Position numbers and translations under genes: made by a program
The notes under the pieces: generated by a model
What the model was told of the DNA's origin: nothing
What the model saw: only the letters and a program-made list of their open reading frames with translations
Databases searched by the model: none
Shown here: positions 1-8,722 of the stretch, piece after piece
Numbering within the stretch: position 1 is the stretch's first letter
How the letters are laid out: each line of letters starts with the position of its first letter
NCBI RefSeq assembly: GCF_042679605.1
Contig: NZ_JBHTMU010000004.1
Span: 1-64,000, forward strand
Reading direction: 5' to 3'
Length of the DNA: 64,000 nucleotides
Origin: Litorisediminicola beolgyonensis
GTDB lineage: Bacteria > Pseudomonadota > Alphaproteobacteria > Rhodobacterales > Rhodobacteraceae

Positions 1-387
1 TCCCGCCTCGTCACCGCCCCGTCTGGCGTCCCGTCCGCGCCTCAGCGCCGCCGGTGAGGGGCTATCTACGGATACCATCAAACACCCGCAAGAGGGAATT
101 TCGAAAAACTTGCGATTTTTGTGAGGGAACAGGCCAAGCAACTGAAATATATATGTTTTATAGCGCGATTTTCTACCTGCGCCTCGTTTGAGCCTTGGGC
201 GGCGCACGGAATCATGGGAGCTCGAAGGGGCCAGATGCCCCCTCGCAGCGAGTCTTCCCCGGCGTCACCCCGGAGCTCAGCCATGATATGGGTATTCGAC
301 GCCAGATCGCGCCGCGACAGCGGCAAGCTAATCGCAACCGCACGCTCCAGCGAAGCGCCTGTCGGTGTCATGATGTCAGGAGAACCG
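1..387. other. Region without a recognised gene
   Basis: The first 387 bases lie 3' of the tRNA-Glu gene, which reads leftwards. Reading frames of 77-107 codons exist here, but none resembles a protein family I know and none has a convincing ribosome binding site. Bases 95-170 are distinctly AT-rich compared with the flanks, as expected for a non-coding spacer. I see no structured RNA. Confidence 0.5.
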
Positions 388-462
388 TGGCAGCCCGTAG
401 GGGAATCGAACCCCTCTTTCCAGGTTGAAAACCTGGCGTCCTAACCGATAGACGAACGGGCC
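388..462 (-). tRNA. tRNA-Glu (anticodon TTC), copy 1
   Basis: On the minus strand a full cloverleaf can be read with encoded CCA. The acceptor stem GGCCCGT pairs with ACGGGCT (a G-U at the first pair), the anticodon loop is centred on TTC within CAGGTTTTCAACCTG, and the T arm contains GGTTCGATTCC. The gene is identical in sequence to the copy at 585-659, so the pair is a local duplication of the tRNA only; the spacers differ. Confidence 0.97.
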
Positions 463-478
463 ACTCTTGGTGCCGCGC

Positions 479-507
479 TACGTAGTCCAGCCCCGCGGGT
501 CGCGCAA
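479..507 (-). promoter_or_regulatory. Probable promoter of tRNA-Glu copy 1
   Basis: On the minus strand TTGCGC (502-507) and TACGTA (479-484) are separated by exactly 17 bases, and the -10 box ends about 16 bases before the mature tRNA 5' end. The second tRNA-Glu has its own similar pair, so the two copies may be transcribed independently. Confidence 0.5.
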
Positions 508-584
508 GCCCTCGTCGCATCGGACACGACAGAAATTTCGCTCTTCCTTCGAGCGGCGCATGTCTGTCAGTCTTGGGGGAGGAA

Positions 585-659
585 TGGCAGCCCGTAGGGG
601 AATCGAACCCCTCTTTCCAGGTTGAAAACCTGGCGTCCTAACCGATAGACGAACGGGCC
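585..659 (-). tRNA. tRNA-Glu (anticodon TTC), copy 2
   Basis: This is a second complete tRNA-Glu cloverleaf with TTC anticodon and encoded CCA, same strand and same sequence as the copy at 388-462. About 120 bases of unrelated spacer separate the two. It lies just downstream of recJ, which is on the same strand. Confidence 0.97.
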
Positions 660-672
660 ACTCTGGGTGGGA

Positions 673-701
673 CGTTTAGGAAAAGCCGTCGCCGCGTGCA
701 A
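673..701 (-). promoter_or_regulatory. Probable promoter of tRNA-Glu copy 2
   Basis: Minus-strand TTGCAC (696-701) and TAAACG (673-678) are 17 bases apart, with the -10 box about 13 bases before the tRNA. It lies between the recJ stop codon and the tRNA, so the tRNA need not depend on recJ read-through. Confidence 0.45.
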
Positions 702-710
702 GAGGGAAAA

Positions 711-2456
711 TCACGTCCCCGAAGGCGCGGCGTCCTCAACGCGCAGCTGGACCGAGCGCCTGCCCTGCCATTCATTCAGCTCGAGCCGCCCGGCGACGTG
801 GAAGCGCTTGCCGCCATGCGCCATCAGCGCCTCTCCGAGAGGCCCGTCGAAGGCGCCGAAGGCGATCGCGTCGAGCCGCGCGCCGAGCCCGTCGCCGAGC
901 GACAGCTTCAGATGGCTCTCGCCGACGCGCTTGGCGAATCCGACCTGCGCATCGGCGACGGCGAAGCGCGGCGCGCTTGCGCCCGCGCCGAAGGGACCTG
1001 CATTCTCGAGCGCCTCGATCAGGTCGAGACCGGCCGCGCCTGGCATCAGCATCCCGTCGAGCCGCAAATCCGCCGCGCCCCCCTGCCCCGCGCCCTGCCT
1101 GGCCAGCCGCTCCGTCAGCGCCGCCATTGCCTCGTCCAGGCAGTCCCGCGCCACGGTCAGGCCCGCGGCCATCTTGTGCCCGCCGCCCTTGAGCAAGAGC
1201 CCGTCCGCGGCGAGCCTCTGGATCGCGTGGCCGAGATCGACGCCGGCCACCGACCGCCCGGAGCCCTTACCCTCGTCGCCGTCGAGACCGATCACCACCG
1301 CCGGGCGGTTGGTCAGTTCCTTCAGCCGCGACGCCACGATGCCGACCACGCCGGGATGCCAGCCCTCGCCCGCGGCCCAGACGAGCGGCGCATCGAGCCC
1401 GCGTGTCTCCGCCTGCGCCAAGGCGGCCGCGCGCACCGCCGCTTCGACCTCGCGGCGTTCGGTGTTGAGCGCATCGAGCCGTTCGGCCATCGCCTGCGCC
1501 GCATGCGGATCGGTCTCGGCCAGAAGCCGCGCGCCGAGATCGGCCTTGCCGATCCGGCCCCCCGCATTGACGCGCGGGCCCAGCACATACCCCAGGTGAT
1601 AGGCATTGGGCGCGCTTTCGAGCCGCGCCACGTCGGAGAGCGCCACGAGCCCCGGACGGGCGCGCCGTCCCATCACCGCCAGCCCCTGCCGAACAAAGGC
1701 GCGATTCACGCCGCGCAGGGGCGCGACATCGGCGACGGTGGCCAAGGCGACGAGGTCGAGCATCGACATCAGGTCCGGTCCCGCCCGCCCCGCCTCGCGC
1801 AACTGCCGCCCGCATTCGACCAGCATCAGGAAGACGACGGCGGCGGCGCAGAGATGAGCCAGCGCGCCATCCTCGTCCTGCCGGTTCGGATTGACCACGG
1901 CCAAGGCCTCGGGCAGCGTCTCGCCGCCAAGATGGTGGTCGAGGATCACCACATCCGCACCTTTGGCCGCCGCGACGGGGCCGTGGCTGAGCGTGCCGCA
2001 ATCGACGCAGATGATCAGGTCGTGACGGGCGGCGAGCTCGGCCATGGCGGGCTCATTGGGGCCGTAGCCCTCGTCGATCCGGTCGGGCACGTAGAGCGTC
2101 ACGCCCTGCCCCTGCTGCCGGAACCAGTCGATCAGCAAGGCCGCAGAGCTGCCGCCATCGACATCGTAATCGGCGAAGATCGCCACGCGCTCGCGCTTCG
2201 CGACGCTTCGCAGGACGCGGGCGGCCGCGGTCTCCATGTCGCGCAGGCTGCGGGGATCGGGCAGGAGATCGCGGAGTTTCGGCTCGAGATAGAGGCTCGC
2301 CTCCTCGCAGGGCACGCCGAGACGGGCCAGAACCCGGCAGAGCGCATCCGAGAGGCCGGTCTGCTGCACGAGCGTTTCCGCCGCGCGCTCGGTCTCGGTG
2401 TCGGGCCCGACCCAGCGGCGGCCGGTCAGCGAGGCGGAAATGCCGAGAAAGCTCAT
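711..2456 (-). CDS. recJ: Single-stranded-DNA-specific 5'-3' exonuclease RecJ
   Basis: The 581-residue product has the length and motif order of RecJ, the DHH-family exonuclease that degrades single strands from the 5' end in RecF-type recombination and mismatch repair. Metal-binding motifs are visible: DYDVD at 96-100, VDCG near 151-154 and the DHH triad at 173-175. The DHHA1-type region follows with RVNAGGRIG near residue 285 and GGGHKMAAG further on. The start overlaps the stop of the upstream hydrolase gene by four bases, an ATGA junction, so the two are probably co-translated. Assignment is secure by family; substrate details are taken from RecJ in general. Confidence 0.95.
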   Translation of the reverse strand: MSFLGISASLTGRRWVGPDTETERAAETLVQQTGLSDALCRVLARLGVPCEEASLYLEPKLRDLLPDPRSLRDMETAAARVLRSVAKRERVAIFADYDVDGGSSAALLIDWFRQQGQGVTLYVPDRIDEGYGPNEPAMAELAARHDLIICVDCGTLSHGPVAAAKGADVVILDHHLGGETLPEALAVVNPNRQDEDGALAHLCAAAVVFLMLVECGRQLREAGRAGPDLMSMLDLVALATVADVAPLRGVNRAFVRQGLAVMGRRARPGLVALSDVARLESAPNAYHLGYVLGPRVNAGGRIGKADLGARLLAETDPHAAQAMAERLDALNTERREVEAAVRAAALAQAETRGLDAPLVWAAGEGWHPGVVGIVASRLKELTNRPAVVIGLDGDEGKGSGRSVAGVDLGHAIQRLAADGLLLKGGGHKMAAGLTVARDCLDEAMAALTERLARQGAGQGGAADLRLDGMLMPGAAGLDLIEALENAGPFGAGASAPRFAVADAQVGFAKRVGESHLKLSLGDGLGARLDAIAFGAFDGPLGEALMAHGGKRFHVAGRLELNEWQGRRSVQLRVEDAAPSGT

Positions 2457-3019
2457 GACAACGCCCCGAGGATCTGGTCGACGGACCGGGCGGTGCAGAA
2501 CTCGCCATGCAGATGCGACACGGCGGCCTCGTGAATGGCCTGCGGCGCTGGCGATACGACCGCGTCGGACCAGCCGGTATCGGCATTGGCCGCGAAGGCT
2601 GCACAGGCGTCATGCGCGAGCGTGACCTCGAAGCCCAAGTTGGCCGCCATCCGCGTTGTGGTCGAGACGCAATGCGGGGTTGTCAGACCGCAGATGACGA
2701 GCGTCTCGATCCCGGCGGCTCGAAGCTCCGCCTCGAGATCGGTGCCGATGAAGGCGCTGTTCACCGATTTCTCGATCACCGGCTCGCCCTTGGACGGCGC
2801 AAGCTCCGGCAGGAATTCCGCCCCCGGTCCCGGCGCCAGCGGGCTGCCCGCGTCGCGGCTCAGGTGCCGGACATGCCAGAGCGGAGCCGCGCGGTCGCGC
2901 CAGGCGTCCAGAAGACGCCCGGCCTGCGCCTCGGCCTCGGGATTGTTGCGCGCGCCCCAGACGGGATCGCGGAAGCCGCGCTGGAAATCGATCAGGATCA
3001 GGGCTGCGCTGCGCGCCAT
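2453..3019 (-). CDS. Isochorismatase-family cysteine hydrolase
   Basis: A 188-residue protein of the isochorismatase-like cysteine hydrolase superfamily, which includes nicotinamidases and N-carbamoylsarcosine amidases. The catalytic triad is readable: Asp11 in ILIDFQ, Lys84 in IEKS and the nucleophile Cys117 in TTPHCV. The family acts on amide or ester-type small molecules in the cytoplasm; the actual substrate cannot be read from sequence. It sits between glpX and recJ on the same strand and its stop overlaps the recJ start by four bases, which suggests operon expression rather than shared function. Confidence 0.85.
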   Translation of the reverse strand: MARSAALILIDFQRGFRDPVWGARNNPEAEAQAGRLLDAWRDRAAPLWHVRHLSRDAGSPLAPGPGAEFLPELAPSKGEPVIEKSVNSAFIGTDLEAELRAAGIETLVICGLTTPHCVSTTTRMAANLGFEVTLAHDACAAFAANADTGWSDAVVSPAPQAIHEAAVSHLHGEFCTARSVDQILGALS

Positions 3020-3023
3020 CCGC

Positions 3024-3986
3024 TCACCGGGTCGGGTTGCGATAGATCATCCGGCGGACCGATCCGGTCTTCGAGCGCATCAGGATCGTCTCCGTGGTCA
3101 GGTACCCGACCTCGCGCTTGATCCCCGAAAGGAGCGACCCGCTGGTCACGCCGGTCGCGGCGAAGATCACGTCCTCGGTCACCATGTCGTCGCGGGAGTA
3201 GATCCGGTCGAGATCGGTGATGCCCGCCTTGGCCGCACGATCGCGCTCGTCATCGTTGCGGAACATCAGGCGGCCCCACATCTGGCCCCCCATGCATTTC
3301 AGCGCCGAGGCGGCAAGAACGCCCTCGGGCGCGCCGCCCGCCCCCATATACATGTCGATGCCCGTCGTGCCCGGCTCGGCGGCGTGCATCACGCCCGCAA
3401 CGTCGCCATCGGTGATCAGCCGGATCGCGGCACCGGTGGCGCGCACCTCGGCGATCATGTCCTCGTGCCGGGGACGCTCCAGGATGCAGACGGTGATGTC
3501 GGAGGCCGCGCAGTTCTTGGCGCGGGCCAGGGCTTCGACGCGCTCCTTCGGGCTCATGTCGAGGCTGACCACGTCGGTCGCGTAGCCCGGACCAACCGCG
3601 AGCTTGTCCATGTAGACATCGGGCGCGTGCAGCATCGAGCCGCGCGGGCCCATCGCGATCACGGTCAGGGCGTTCGGCATGTCCTTTGCGGTCAGGGTCG
3701 TGCCTTCGAGCGGATCGAGCGCGATATCGACGCCGGGACCGTCACCGGTGCCGACCTCTTCGCCGATATAGAGCATCGGCGCCTCGTCGCGCTCACCCTC
3801 GCCGATCACAACCACGCCGGCGATATCGAGCATGTTGAGCTGGGTCCGCATCGCGTTGACCGCCGCCTGATCGGCGGCCTTCTCGTCACCGCGCCCGATC
3901 AGGTTGGCCGAGGCGATGGCCGCCGCCTCCGACACCCGGGCCAGGCCCAGCGACAACATGCGGTCTTTGAATTCCGTGGAACCCAT
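3024..3986 (-). CDS. glpX: Class II fructose-1,6-bisphosphatase GlpX
   Basis: GlpX-type bisphosphatase, 320 residues, which hydrolyses fructose 1,6-bisphosphate to fructose 6-phosphate in gluconeogenesis. Metal and substrate motifs are clear: IGEGERDEAP at 61-70 and DPLEGTT at 91-97. A longer frame runs to 4073, but I chose the internal ATG at 3986 because it has a GAGGGA Shine-Dalgarno at a good distance and gives the usual family length; the extra 29 residues are charged and unlike GlpX. Immediately downstream, 4 bases away, is the cysteine hydrolase gene. Identity is very likely. Confidence 0.94.
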   Translation of the reverse strand: MGSTEFKDRMLSLGLARVSEAAAIASANLIGRGDEKAADQAAVNAMRTQLNMLDIAGVVVIGEGERDEAPMLYIGEEVGTGDGPGVDIALDPLEGTTLTAKDMPNALTVIAMGPRGSMLHAPDVYMDKLAVGPGYATDVVSLDMSPKERVEALARAKNCAASDITVCILERPRHEDMIAEVRATGAAIRLITDGDVAGVMHAAEPGTTGIDMYMGAGGAPEGVLAASALKCMGGQMWGRLMFRNDDERDRAAKAGITDLDRIYSRDDMVTEDVIFAATGVTSGSLLSGIKREVGYLTTETILMRSKTGSVRRMIYRNPTR

Positions 3987-4099
3987 CTGCTCGTCCCTCT
4001 CGCGCTTTTCTTCCTCTTGCCGCAGCCGTGCCCGAGGCGCAAGCGCGGGACCACGCGGTTCTGTCGCTAACATCTCCGGGGCATGGGGGCAGGCCCCGC

Positions 4100-4504
4100 T
4101 CAGAGCCCTGCCAGATGCGCCGCCCGCAGGCAGAGCCTATCCACGTCCCGGCTCATCAGCACCGCGCCCGAGATCACCGTCCGCACGGGCACCCACGCGG
4201 CCTCTTCGGCATCGTCGGCCGCTCTCGCGATACCGGTCGGATCGGCGCAAAAAAACGCCTCGAGATCGTAATGGAAGCCTTCGCGGATGACCTCGACGGC
4301 GCCGATCCGGCGCGGATCGCGGGCCGTGATGCCGGTTTCTTCGTGAAGTTCGCGCAGAGCGCAGGCGCTCCCCGTTTCGCCGGGCTCGCATTTGCCGCCG
4401 GGAAAACCCCAGAGCCCCGCATCGGGCCGGTTCGAGCGCCTGACCAGAAGCACCGCGCCGTCGCGGATCACCACCGCGAGCGCCGCGAGCGTCGGTTCAG
4501 ACAC
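4100..4504 (-). CDS. NUDIX hydrolase
   Basis: A 134-residue single-domain NUDIX protein. The box G-x5-E-x7-REUxEExGU fits exactly: Gly37, Glu43, then RELHEETGI at 51-59. These enzymes cleave nucleoside diphosphates linked to other moieties; MutT-like cleaning of oxidised nucleotides, or the CTP-pyrophosphohydrolase type, are both possible and the sequence does not decide. The start lies 8 bases inside the 3' end of hom, so it is probably translated from the hom transcript. Confidence 0.85.
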   Translation of the reverse strand: MSEPTLAALAVVIRDGAVLLVRRSNRPDAGLWGFPGGKCEPGETGSACALRELHEETGITARDPRRIGAVEVIREGFHYDLEAFFCADPTGIARAADDAEEAAWVPVRTVISGAVLMSRDVDRLCLRAAHLAGL

Positions 4505-5783
4505 GCTCGATCCGAAGCGCCACCGGCTCGCTCGCCACGACCCCGGTCCGGGCCATCGCCGCCAGCGCCTCGTCGAGCGCGGAGCGCGTCGTGCGATGGG
4601 TCACGATCAGGACGGGGGCGGTTTCATCGACATGATCGTATTGCCGCATACGATTGATCGAGATCCCGGCATCGCCGAGGCAGGTCGCCACCTTGGCCAG
4701 CGCGCCCGGACGATCGAGCAGCGCCATGCGCAGGTAATAGGGCGCGGGCGTCGCGGTTGCCGCAGCCGCCACGGGTGCCAGCGAGCTTGCCGCCTGACCG
4801 AAGGTCGAGACCCGTGTGCCGCGCGCGATGTCGATCACGTCGCCCATCACAGCGCTGGCGGTCGGTCCCTCTCCGGCCCCTGCCCCGCGCATCACGATCT
4901 GGCCGACCTGGTCGCCCTCGATCACCACCATGTTGGTGCCGCCGACAAGCTGTCCGAGCGGCGAGGTCTCGGGCACGAGGCACGGCGCCATGCGCTGCTC
5001 GAGACCGCGTCCGGTCATCTGGCTGACGCCCAGGAGCTTGATCTTGTAGCCCATGTCGCCCGCCTGGCGGATGTCGTCGATCGAGACCTGGCCGATGCCT
5101 TCAAGTGCGACACCGGCGAAGTTCACCTGCGTGCCGAAGGCGATGGAGGCGAGGAGCGACAGCTTGTGGCCCGCATCGATCCCGCCCACGTCCAGCTCCG
5201 GATCGGCTTCGAGATAGCCCAGCGCATCGGCCTCGGCGAAGGCCTCCTCGTAGGTGAGACCGGCGCCCTCCATCCGGGTGAGGATGTAGTTGCAGGTGCC
5301 GTTCATCACGCCCAGGACGCGCTCGATCTGGTTGCCCGCAAGCCCCTCGGTCAGCGCCTTGATGACCGGGATGCCGCCCGCCACAGCCGCCTCGAAGCGC
5401 AGGACCGAGCCTGCCTCTTCGGCAGCGAGCGCCAGCGCCTGGCCGTGATGGGCGAGCATCGCCTTGTTGGCAGTGACGACGTCCTTGCCCGCGGCGATGG
5501 CCGCCTCGGTCGCGGCCTTGGCCGGGCCGTCGGAGCCACCCATGAGTTCGACGAAGACGTCGACATCGTCCCGGGTCGCGAGCGCGACCGGATCATCTTC
5601 CCAGGCATAATCAGAGAGGCTCACGCCGCGATCCTTGTCGCGATTGCGGGCCGAAACCGCCGTGACCACGACGGGCCGCCCGGCGCGATGCGCCAGAAGC
5701 TCGGCCTTCTGCCGCACGATCTTGACGACCCCGGCACCAACGGTGCCAAGTCCCGCGATGCCAAGGCGCAACGGGTCGGACAT
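4497..5783 (-). CDS. hom: Homoserine dehydrogenase
   Basis: A 428-residue homoserine dehydrogenase, which reduces aspartate semialdehyde to homoserine on the way to threonine and methionine. The N-terminus has the NAD(P) loop GLGTVGAG (11-18), then the catalytic domain with NKAMLAHHG and MNGTCNYILTRM, and a C-terminal ACT domain (about 349-428, beginning YYLRMALLDRPG) that in this family senses threonine. It is a single-function enzyme with no aspartokinase domain. The NUDIX gene overlaps its 3' end. Confidence 0.95.
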   Translation of the reverse strand: MSDPLRLGIAGLGTVGAGVVKIVRQKAELLAHRAGRPVVVTAVSARNRDKDRGVSLSDYAWEDDPVALATRDDVDVFVELMGGSDGPAKAATEAAIAAGKDVVTANKAMLAHHGQALALAAEEAGSVLRFEAAVAGGIPVIKALTEGLAGNQIERVLGVMNGTCNYILTRMEGAGLTYEEAFAEADALGYLEADPELDVGGIDAGHKLSLLASIAFGTQVNFAGVALEGIGQVSIDDIRQAGDMGYKIKLLGVSQMTGRGLEQRMAPCLVPETSPLGQLVGGTNMVVIEGDQVGQIVMRGAGAGEGPTASAVMGDVIDIARGTRVSTFGQAASSLAPVAAAATATPAPYYLRMALLDRPGALAKVATCLGDAGISINRMRQYDHVDETAPVLIVTHRTTRSALDEALAAMARTGVVASEPVALRIERV

Positions 5784-5822
5784 GGAGGAGCTTCCTTCTT
5801 ACGGCACGATCTGCCGCGCGCT

Positions 5823-6155
5823 CTAGCCGGTCTGGGATGGGTCTGCAACGGGGCGGGAGACGCCGCGCCGCATCCGCGCCTTCGTGGCCGCATCGACCAC
5901 CGGTGCCTGAAGCCGCGCCGCCCGCGCACGAAGCTCAGCGGCCCGTGCCGAGACCGAGGCCGTCTCGGCCTCGGTCGCGCGCGGCGGCGGACCGGCGAGC
6001 AGCGTCTCGATCGGCACGAGATCGGGCCAGGGCGCGTTGGCCACGTCTGCGCTTCGCGCCGCGTCGAGCTCGGGGAATTGCGTGCAGGCCGCGAGCGTCA
6101 GCGCCAGTGCCGTGGCAAGCGCCCCGCCCCGCCGCGCGGGCCAAAGCCGCATCAC
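5823..6155 (-). CDS. Small predicted lipoprotein of unknown function
   Basis: A 110-residue protein with an Arg-rich N-terminus, a hydrophobic stretch and a lipobox LAAC at residues 21-24, so it is probably acylated on Cys24 and membrane anchored. The rest is Ala/Arg rich and probably helical, with no domain I recognise. Its start overlaps the stop of the cytochrome c gene by four bases (ATGA), so the two lipoproteins form a translationally coupled pair. Confidence 0.7.
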   Translation of the reverse strand: MMRLWPARRGGALATALALTLAACTQFPELDAARSADVANAPWPDLVPIETLLAGPPPRATEAETASVSARAAELRARAARLQAPVVDAATKARMRRGVSRPVADPSQTG

Positions 6156-6598
6156 CGGTGTTCCTGAATGCTCTCGAGATAGGTCACGAGCGCCACCAGC
6201 TTGACCGGGGTCGGCGTGGCCTTTCCGTCACCGCTGTCGAAGGGCACGAGATCGCCCGAGAGCAGCTCGCCAAACTCCGGCATCGCCGGGCCGCCAAGAT
6301 CGGAGCGCGCATAGCCGTCGACGATCGACATGACCTTGGCGCGCGGGAACCTGTCGCCGTGGCGCAGCGAGATCAGCGTCAGGTCCTTGGGCGGCTTCGC
6401 CATCGAGCGCGCCATCCGACCGTCGCCCTTGGCGCTTTCGCCGTGGCAGACCGCGCAATATTGCAAAAAGAGCGCCCGCCCGTCCGATTGCTCCGGCATC
6501 GCCGTCACCGGCCCGCCTTCCGGAACGCATCCGGCCAGACCCGTCGCCGCGATCACCGCGAGCGCCCCCGCTTTCAGACCCGCTGTCAGTCGTGCCAT
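6152..6598 (-). CDS. Lipoprotein cytochrome c
   Basis: A 148-residue c-type cytochrome with one haem site, CAVCH at 48-52, preceded by a lipobox LAGC at 21-24; the mature protein should be anchored in the membrane and face the periplasm. A Met in the C-terminal half (GPAMPEFGELL) is a candidate sixth haem ligand. The family carries single electrons between respiratory complexes, but no redox partner gene lies nearby, so the partner is unknown. It is followed by the coupled small lipoprotein gene and then hom on the same strand. Confidence 0.85.
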   Translation of the reverse strand: MARLTAGLKAGALAVIAATGLAGCVPEGGPVTAMPEQSDGRALFLQYCAVCHGESAKGDGRMARSMAKPPKDLTLISLRHGDRFPRAKVMSIVDGYARSDLGGPAMPEFGELLSGDLVPFDSGDGKATPTPVKLVALVTYLESIQEHR

Positions 6599-6740
6599 GC
6601 TTTTTTTCTCCGCTGCCCTTCTGTTGTCCTAGATCTCTGACGCCGCAGACCCGCTTTCGCAACCCCCGTCTCCCACAAGATGGCGGTGACATGCCGCGCG
6701 AAGCGGTCTAGAGCGACCCGGCGCTGCGAAAGGATCCGAC

Positions 6741-7178
6741 ATGACCCATCCCGCCCTCATCATGCTGGCCGCCGGTTTCGGCATTCCGGTGCTTGCCGCT
6801 CTGAACGGCTCTCTCGGGCGGATCATCGGCTCGCCCGCGGCGGCGGCGCTGATCCTCTTCTGCGTCGCGCTGGCGACGACGGCGGTCGTGCTTCTGGTGG
6901 TGGGCCCCGGAGCGCTCAAAGATGTCACCGCCGCGCCCAAGCACCTTTTCGCGGGCGGGCTGTTCGTGGCCTTCTACGTGCTCTCGGTCACCTATATCGC
7001 GCCGAGCTTCGGCGTCGGGAACGCGGTGTTCTTCGTTCTGATCGGCCAGTTGATCTCGTCGGCGCTGATCGACCATTTCGGTCTTTTCGGGAACCGCGTC
7101 ACCGCCTTCGACCTGACCCGAGCCACGGGAATCGCGGTCATGGCGATCGGCGTCTGGATCACCCAGCGCGCCGCCTGA
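6741..7178 (+). CDS. DMT-superfamily (DUF606/YdcZ-like) membrane protein
   Basis: A 145-residue, very hydrophobic protein with about five membrane segments, short polar loops and the Gly/Ala-rich helices typical of half-size drug/metabolite transporter relatives of the DUF606 (YdcZ) group. An AAGGA ribosome binding site precedes the ATG. Half-size members usually act as dimers; the substrate is unknown. It converges on the DUF3047-like gene, with a 3-base gap between stops. Confidence 0.75.
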   Translation: MTHPALIMLAAGFGIPVLAALNGSLGRIIGSPAAAALILFCVALATTAVVLLVVGPGALKDVTAAPKHLFAGGLFVAFYVLSVTYIAPSFGVGNAVFFVLIGQLISSALIDHFGLFGNRVTAFDLTRATGIAVMAIGVWITQRAA

Positions 7179-7181
7179 GCC

Positions 7182-7829
7182 CTAGTTCAGAACGAGATTC
7201 GACACCGCGCCGCGGATGACGCTCTTGGTGTCGTCGCTGTCGGCGGAGACCGCAAGACCGACCAGCCGCTCCGGCGCGCCGCCGAACGCGCGTTCGTGGT
7301 CCGCGGCGAGATCGACGCTTTCGGAGGCCTGCCCCGTCCCGGCGCCATTCAGGACAACCGTCTTGCCGCGATCGCCGAGATAGGGGCTCGGCAGCACCGA
7401 GCCGGGCGCCGACTGGCCGCCCCAGACATAGACCAGCACCCGCGCTTCGGCGGCATCGAGCAGCTTGCGGATCGGAGCGCCCGAGAGCTCGCGCGCGACG
7501 GTTTCGGGCAGGAAGACGAAATAGAGCGCCAGGTCGCGGTCGTCGCCGCCCTTCTTGGTAAGATCGGTCGCCGGAACGCCCTCGGTCACGCTCCAGTCCC
7601 AAGAGGCCGCGCGCGCGCCCCAATCCGCCTCGGGCAGCGCTAGCCAGGTGAGCGACACCGTGCCTTCGGAGACCACGTCGAGCGTCGCGCCCTCGTGGTC
7701 GAAATCATTGGCCGAGAAGAGCGAGAAGCGCTGGTGCTCCCAGCGGTCATCGAAGCTGACGGCGCCCGCATAAGCGGATGGCGCGACGGCAAGCGAGAGG
7801 GCGACGGCGAGGATGGGGCAAAAGCGCAT
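7182..7829 (-). CDS. Periplasmic DUF3047-like protein
   Basis: 215 residues when started at the ATG at 7829, which has a GGAG ribosome binding site; a much longer upstream extension in the same frame is Arg-rich and unlike a protein. The first 22 residues form a clear signal peptide ending SAYA before GAVS. The body resembles the DUF3047 family, with repeated aromatic beta-strand-like segments and a WGGQ motif. Function of the family is unknown; location is probably periplasmic. Confidence 0.7.
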   Translation of the reverse strand: MRFCPILAVALSLAVAPSAYAGAVSFDDRWEHQRFSLFSANDFDHEGATLDVVSEGTVSLTWLALPEADWGARAASWDWSVTEGVPATDLTKKGGDDRDLALYFVFLPETVARELSGAPIRKLLDAAEARVLVYVWGGQSAPGSVLPSPYLGDRGKTVVLNGAGTGQASESVDLAADHERAFGGAPERLVGLAVSADSDDTKSVIRGAVSNLVLN

Positions 7830-7933
7830 GGCACGATCTCCGAAAGAACTAACAGCGAGCCTAGCGTTGACGGTCCTTTCGTCACCGCACCTTTTGGTGA
7901 GGGTGCGCGATCCGACCTGTGCGGGGTGCGCCC

Positions 7934-8635
7934 TTAGACGATCTCTTCCTCTTCGAAGCGGAAGGATCCGGCCTCGAGCGGGTTGGTCAGGTTGGAGAGC
8001 GTGATCTGCGAGCCGTCGTTGAGCGCGATCACTAGCGTGTTGTTGGCCACCGTCTGGCTTTCGACCTCGAGCGTCTCGCCCGGAGGCGCCGTGAAGACCA
8101 GAAGATCGGCGTCGGGATCGAAATCGTCGATCCACACATCGCCGTAGACCTCGAACTCGTCCGCACCCGCGCCGCCGCTGGCCACATCGCTGTCGCCCAC
8201 GATCAGCGTGTCGTCGCCATCGCTGCCATAGAGCCGGTCATAGTCGCTGTCCGGGCTGCCATCGTCGGTGCCGCCGTTGACGAGATCGTTGCCCGCCCCG
8301 CCGGTCAGCAGGTCGGAGCCTGTGCCGCCGATCAGCGTGTCGTTGCCGTCGCGGCCATTCAGAAGATCGTCCCCGGCGTCGCCGTCCAGACGGTCCGCGC
8401 CCGCCCCGGCATCAAGGGTGTCATCCCCGCCGAGCCCGTAAAGCTCGTCGTCGCCATCGGTCCCCAGAAGCGACAGCGGCGATTCCGCGTCAGGCTCCAC
8501 GACCTCGACCGGCTCGTCGATCTCGTCGCCCGTGTCGTCATCGTCACTGGAGTTGAAATCGAAGAAATCCATCGCCGCGCCGAAGGGCAGCATGGCGAAG
8601 GCGGCGATCAGAAGTTCCATCGGGATGGTCGGCAT
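7934..8635 (-). CDS. RTX-type calcium-binding repeat protein
   Basis: A 233-residue acidic protein. Residues 57-122 are tandem glycine- and aspartate-rich nonapeptides of the GGxGxDxLx type (GTDGDDELYG, GGTGSDLLTG, GGAGNDLVNG), which wind into calcium-binding parallel beta rolls. The C-terminus (FRFEEEEIV) is acidic and hydrophobic. Such proteins are usually exported by a type I secretion system, but no HlyB/HlyD-like pair is adjacent. The N-terminus has a short hydrophobic run rather than a clear signal peptide. The start is uncertain: ATGs at 8635 and 8620 are both possible and neither has a strong ribosome binding site. Confidence 0.75.
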   Translation of the reverse strand: MPTIPMELLIAAFAMLPFGAAMDFFDFNSSDDDDTGDEIDEPVEVVEPDAESPLSLLGTDGDDELYGLGGDDTLDAGAGADRLDGDAGDDLLNGRDGNDTLIGGTGSDLLTGGAGNDLVNGGTDDGSPDSDYDRLYGSDGDDTLIVGDSDVASGGAGADEFEVYGDVWIDDFDPDADLLVFTAPPGETLEVESQTVANNTLVIALNDGSQITLSNLTNPLEAGSFRFEEEEIV

Positions 8636-8722
8636 GGTTCGGCTCGGATGTGACCTCGGTTCCGCGCACCCTGCCCGCAAAAAGTGAAGAAATTGGGTTC
8701 GATTTGAGGAGAATAGAGGCGC

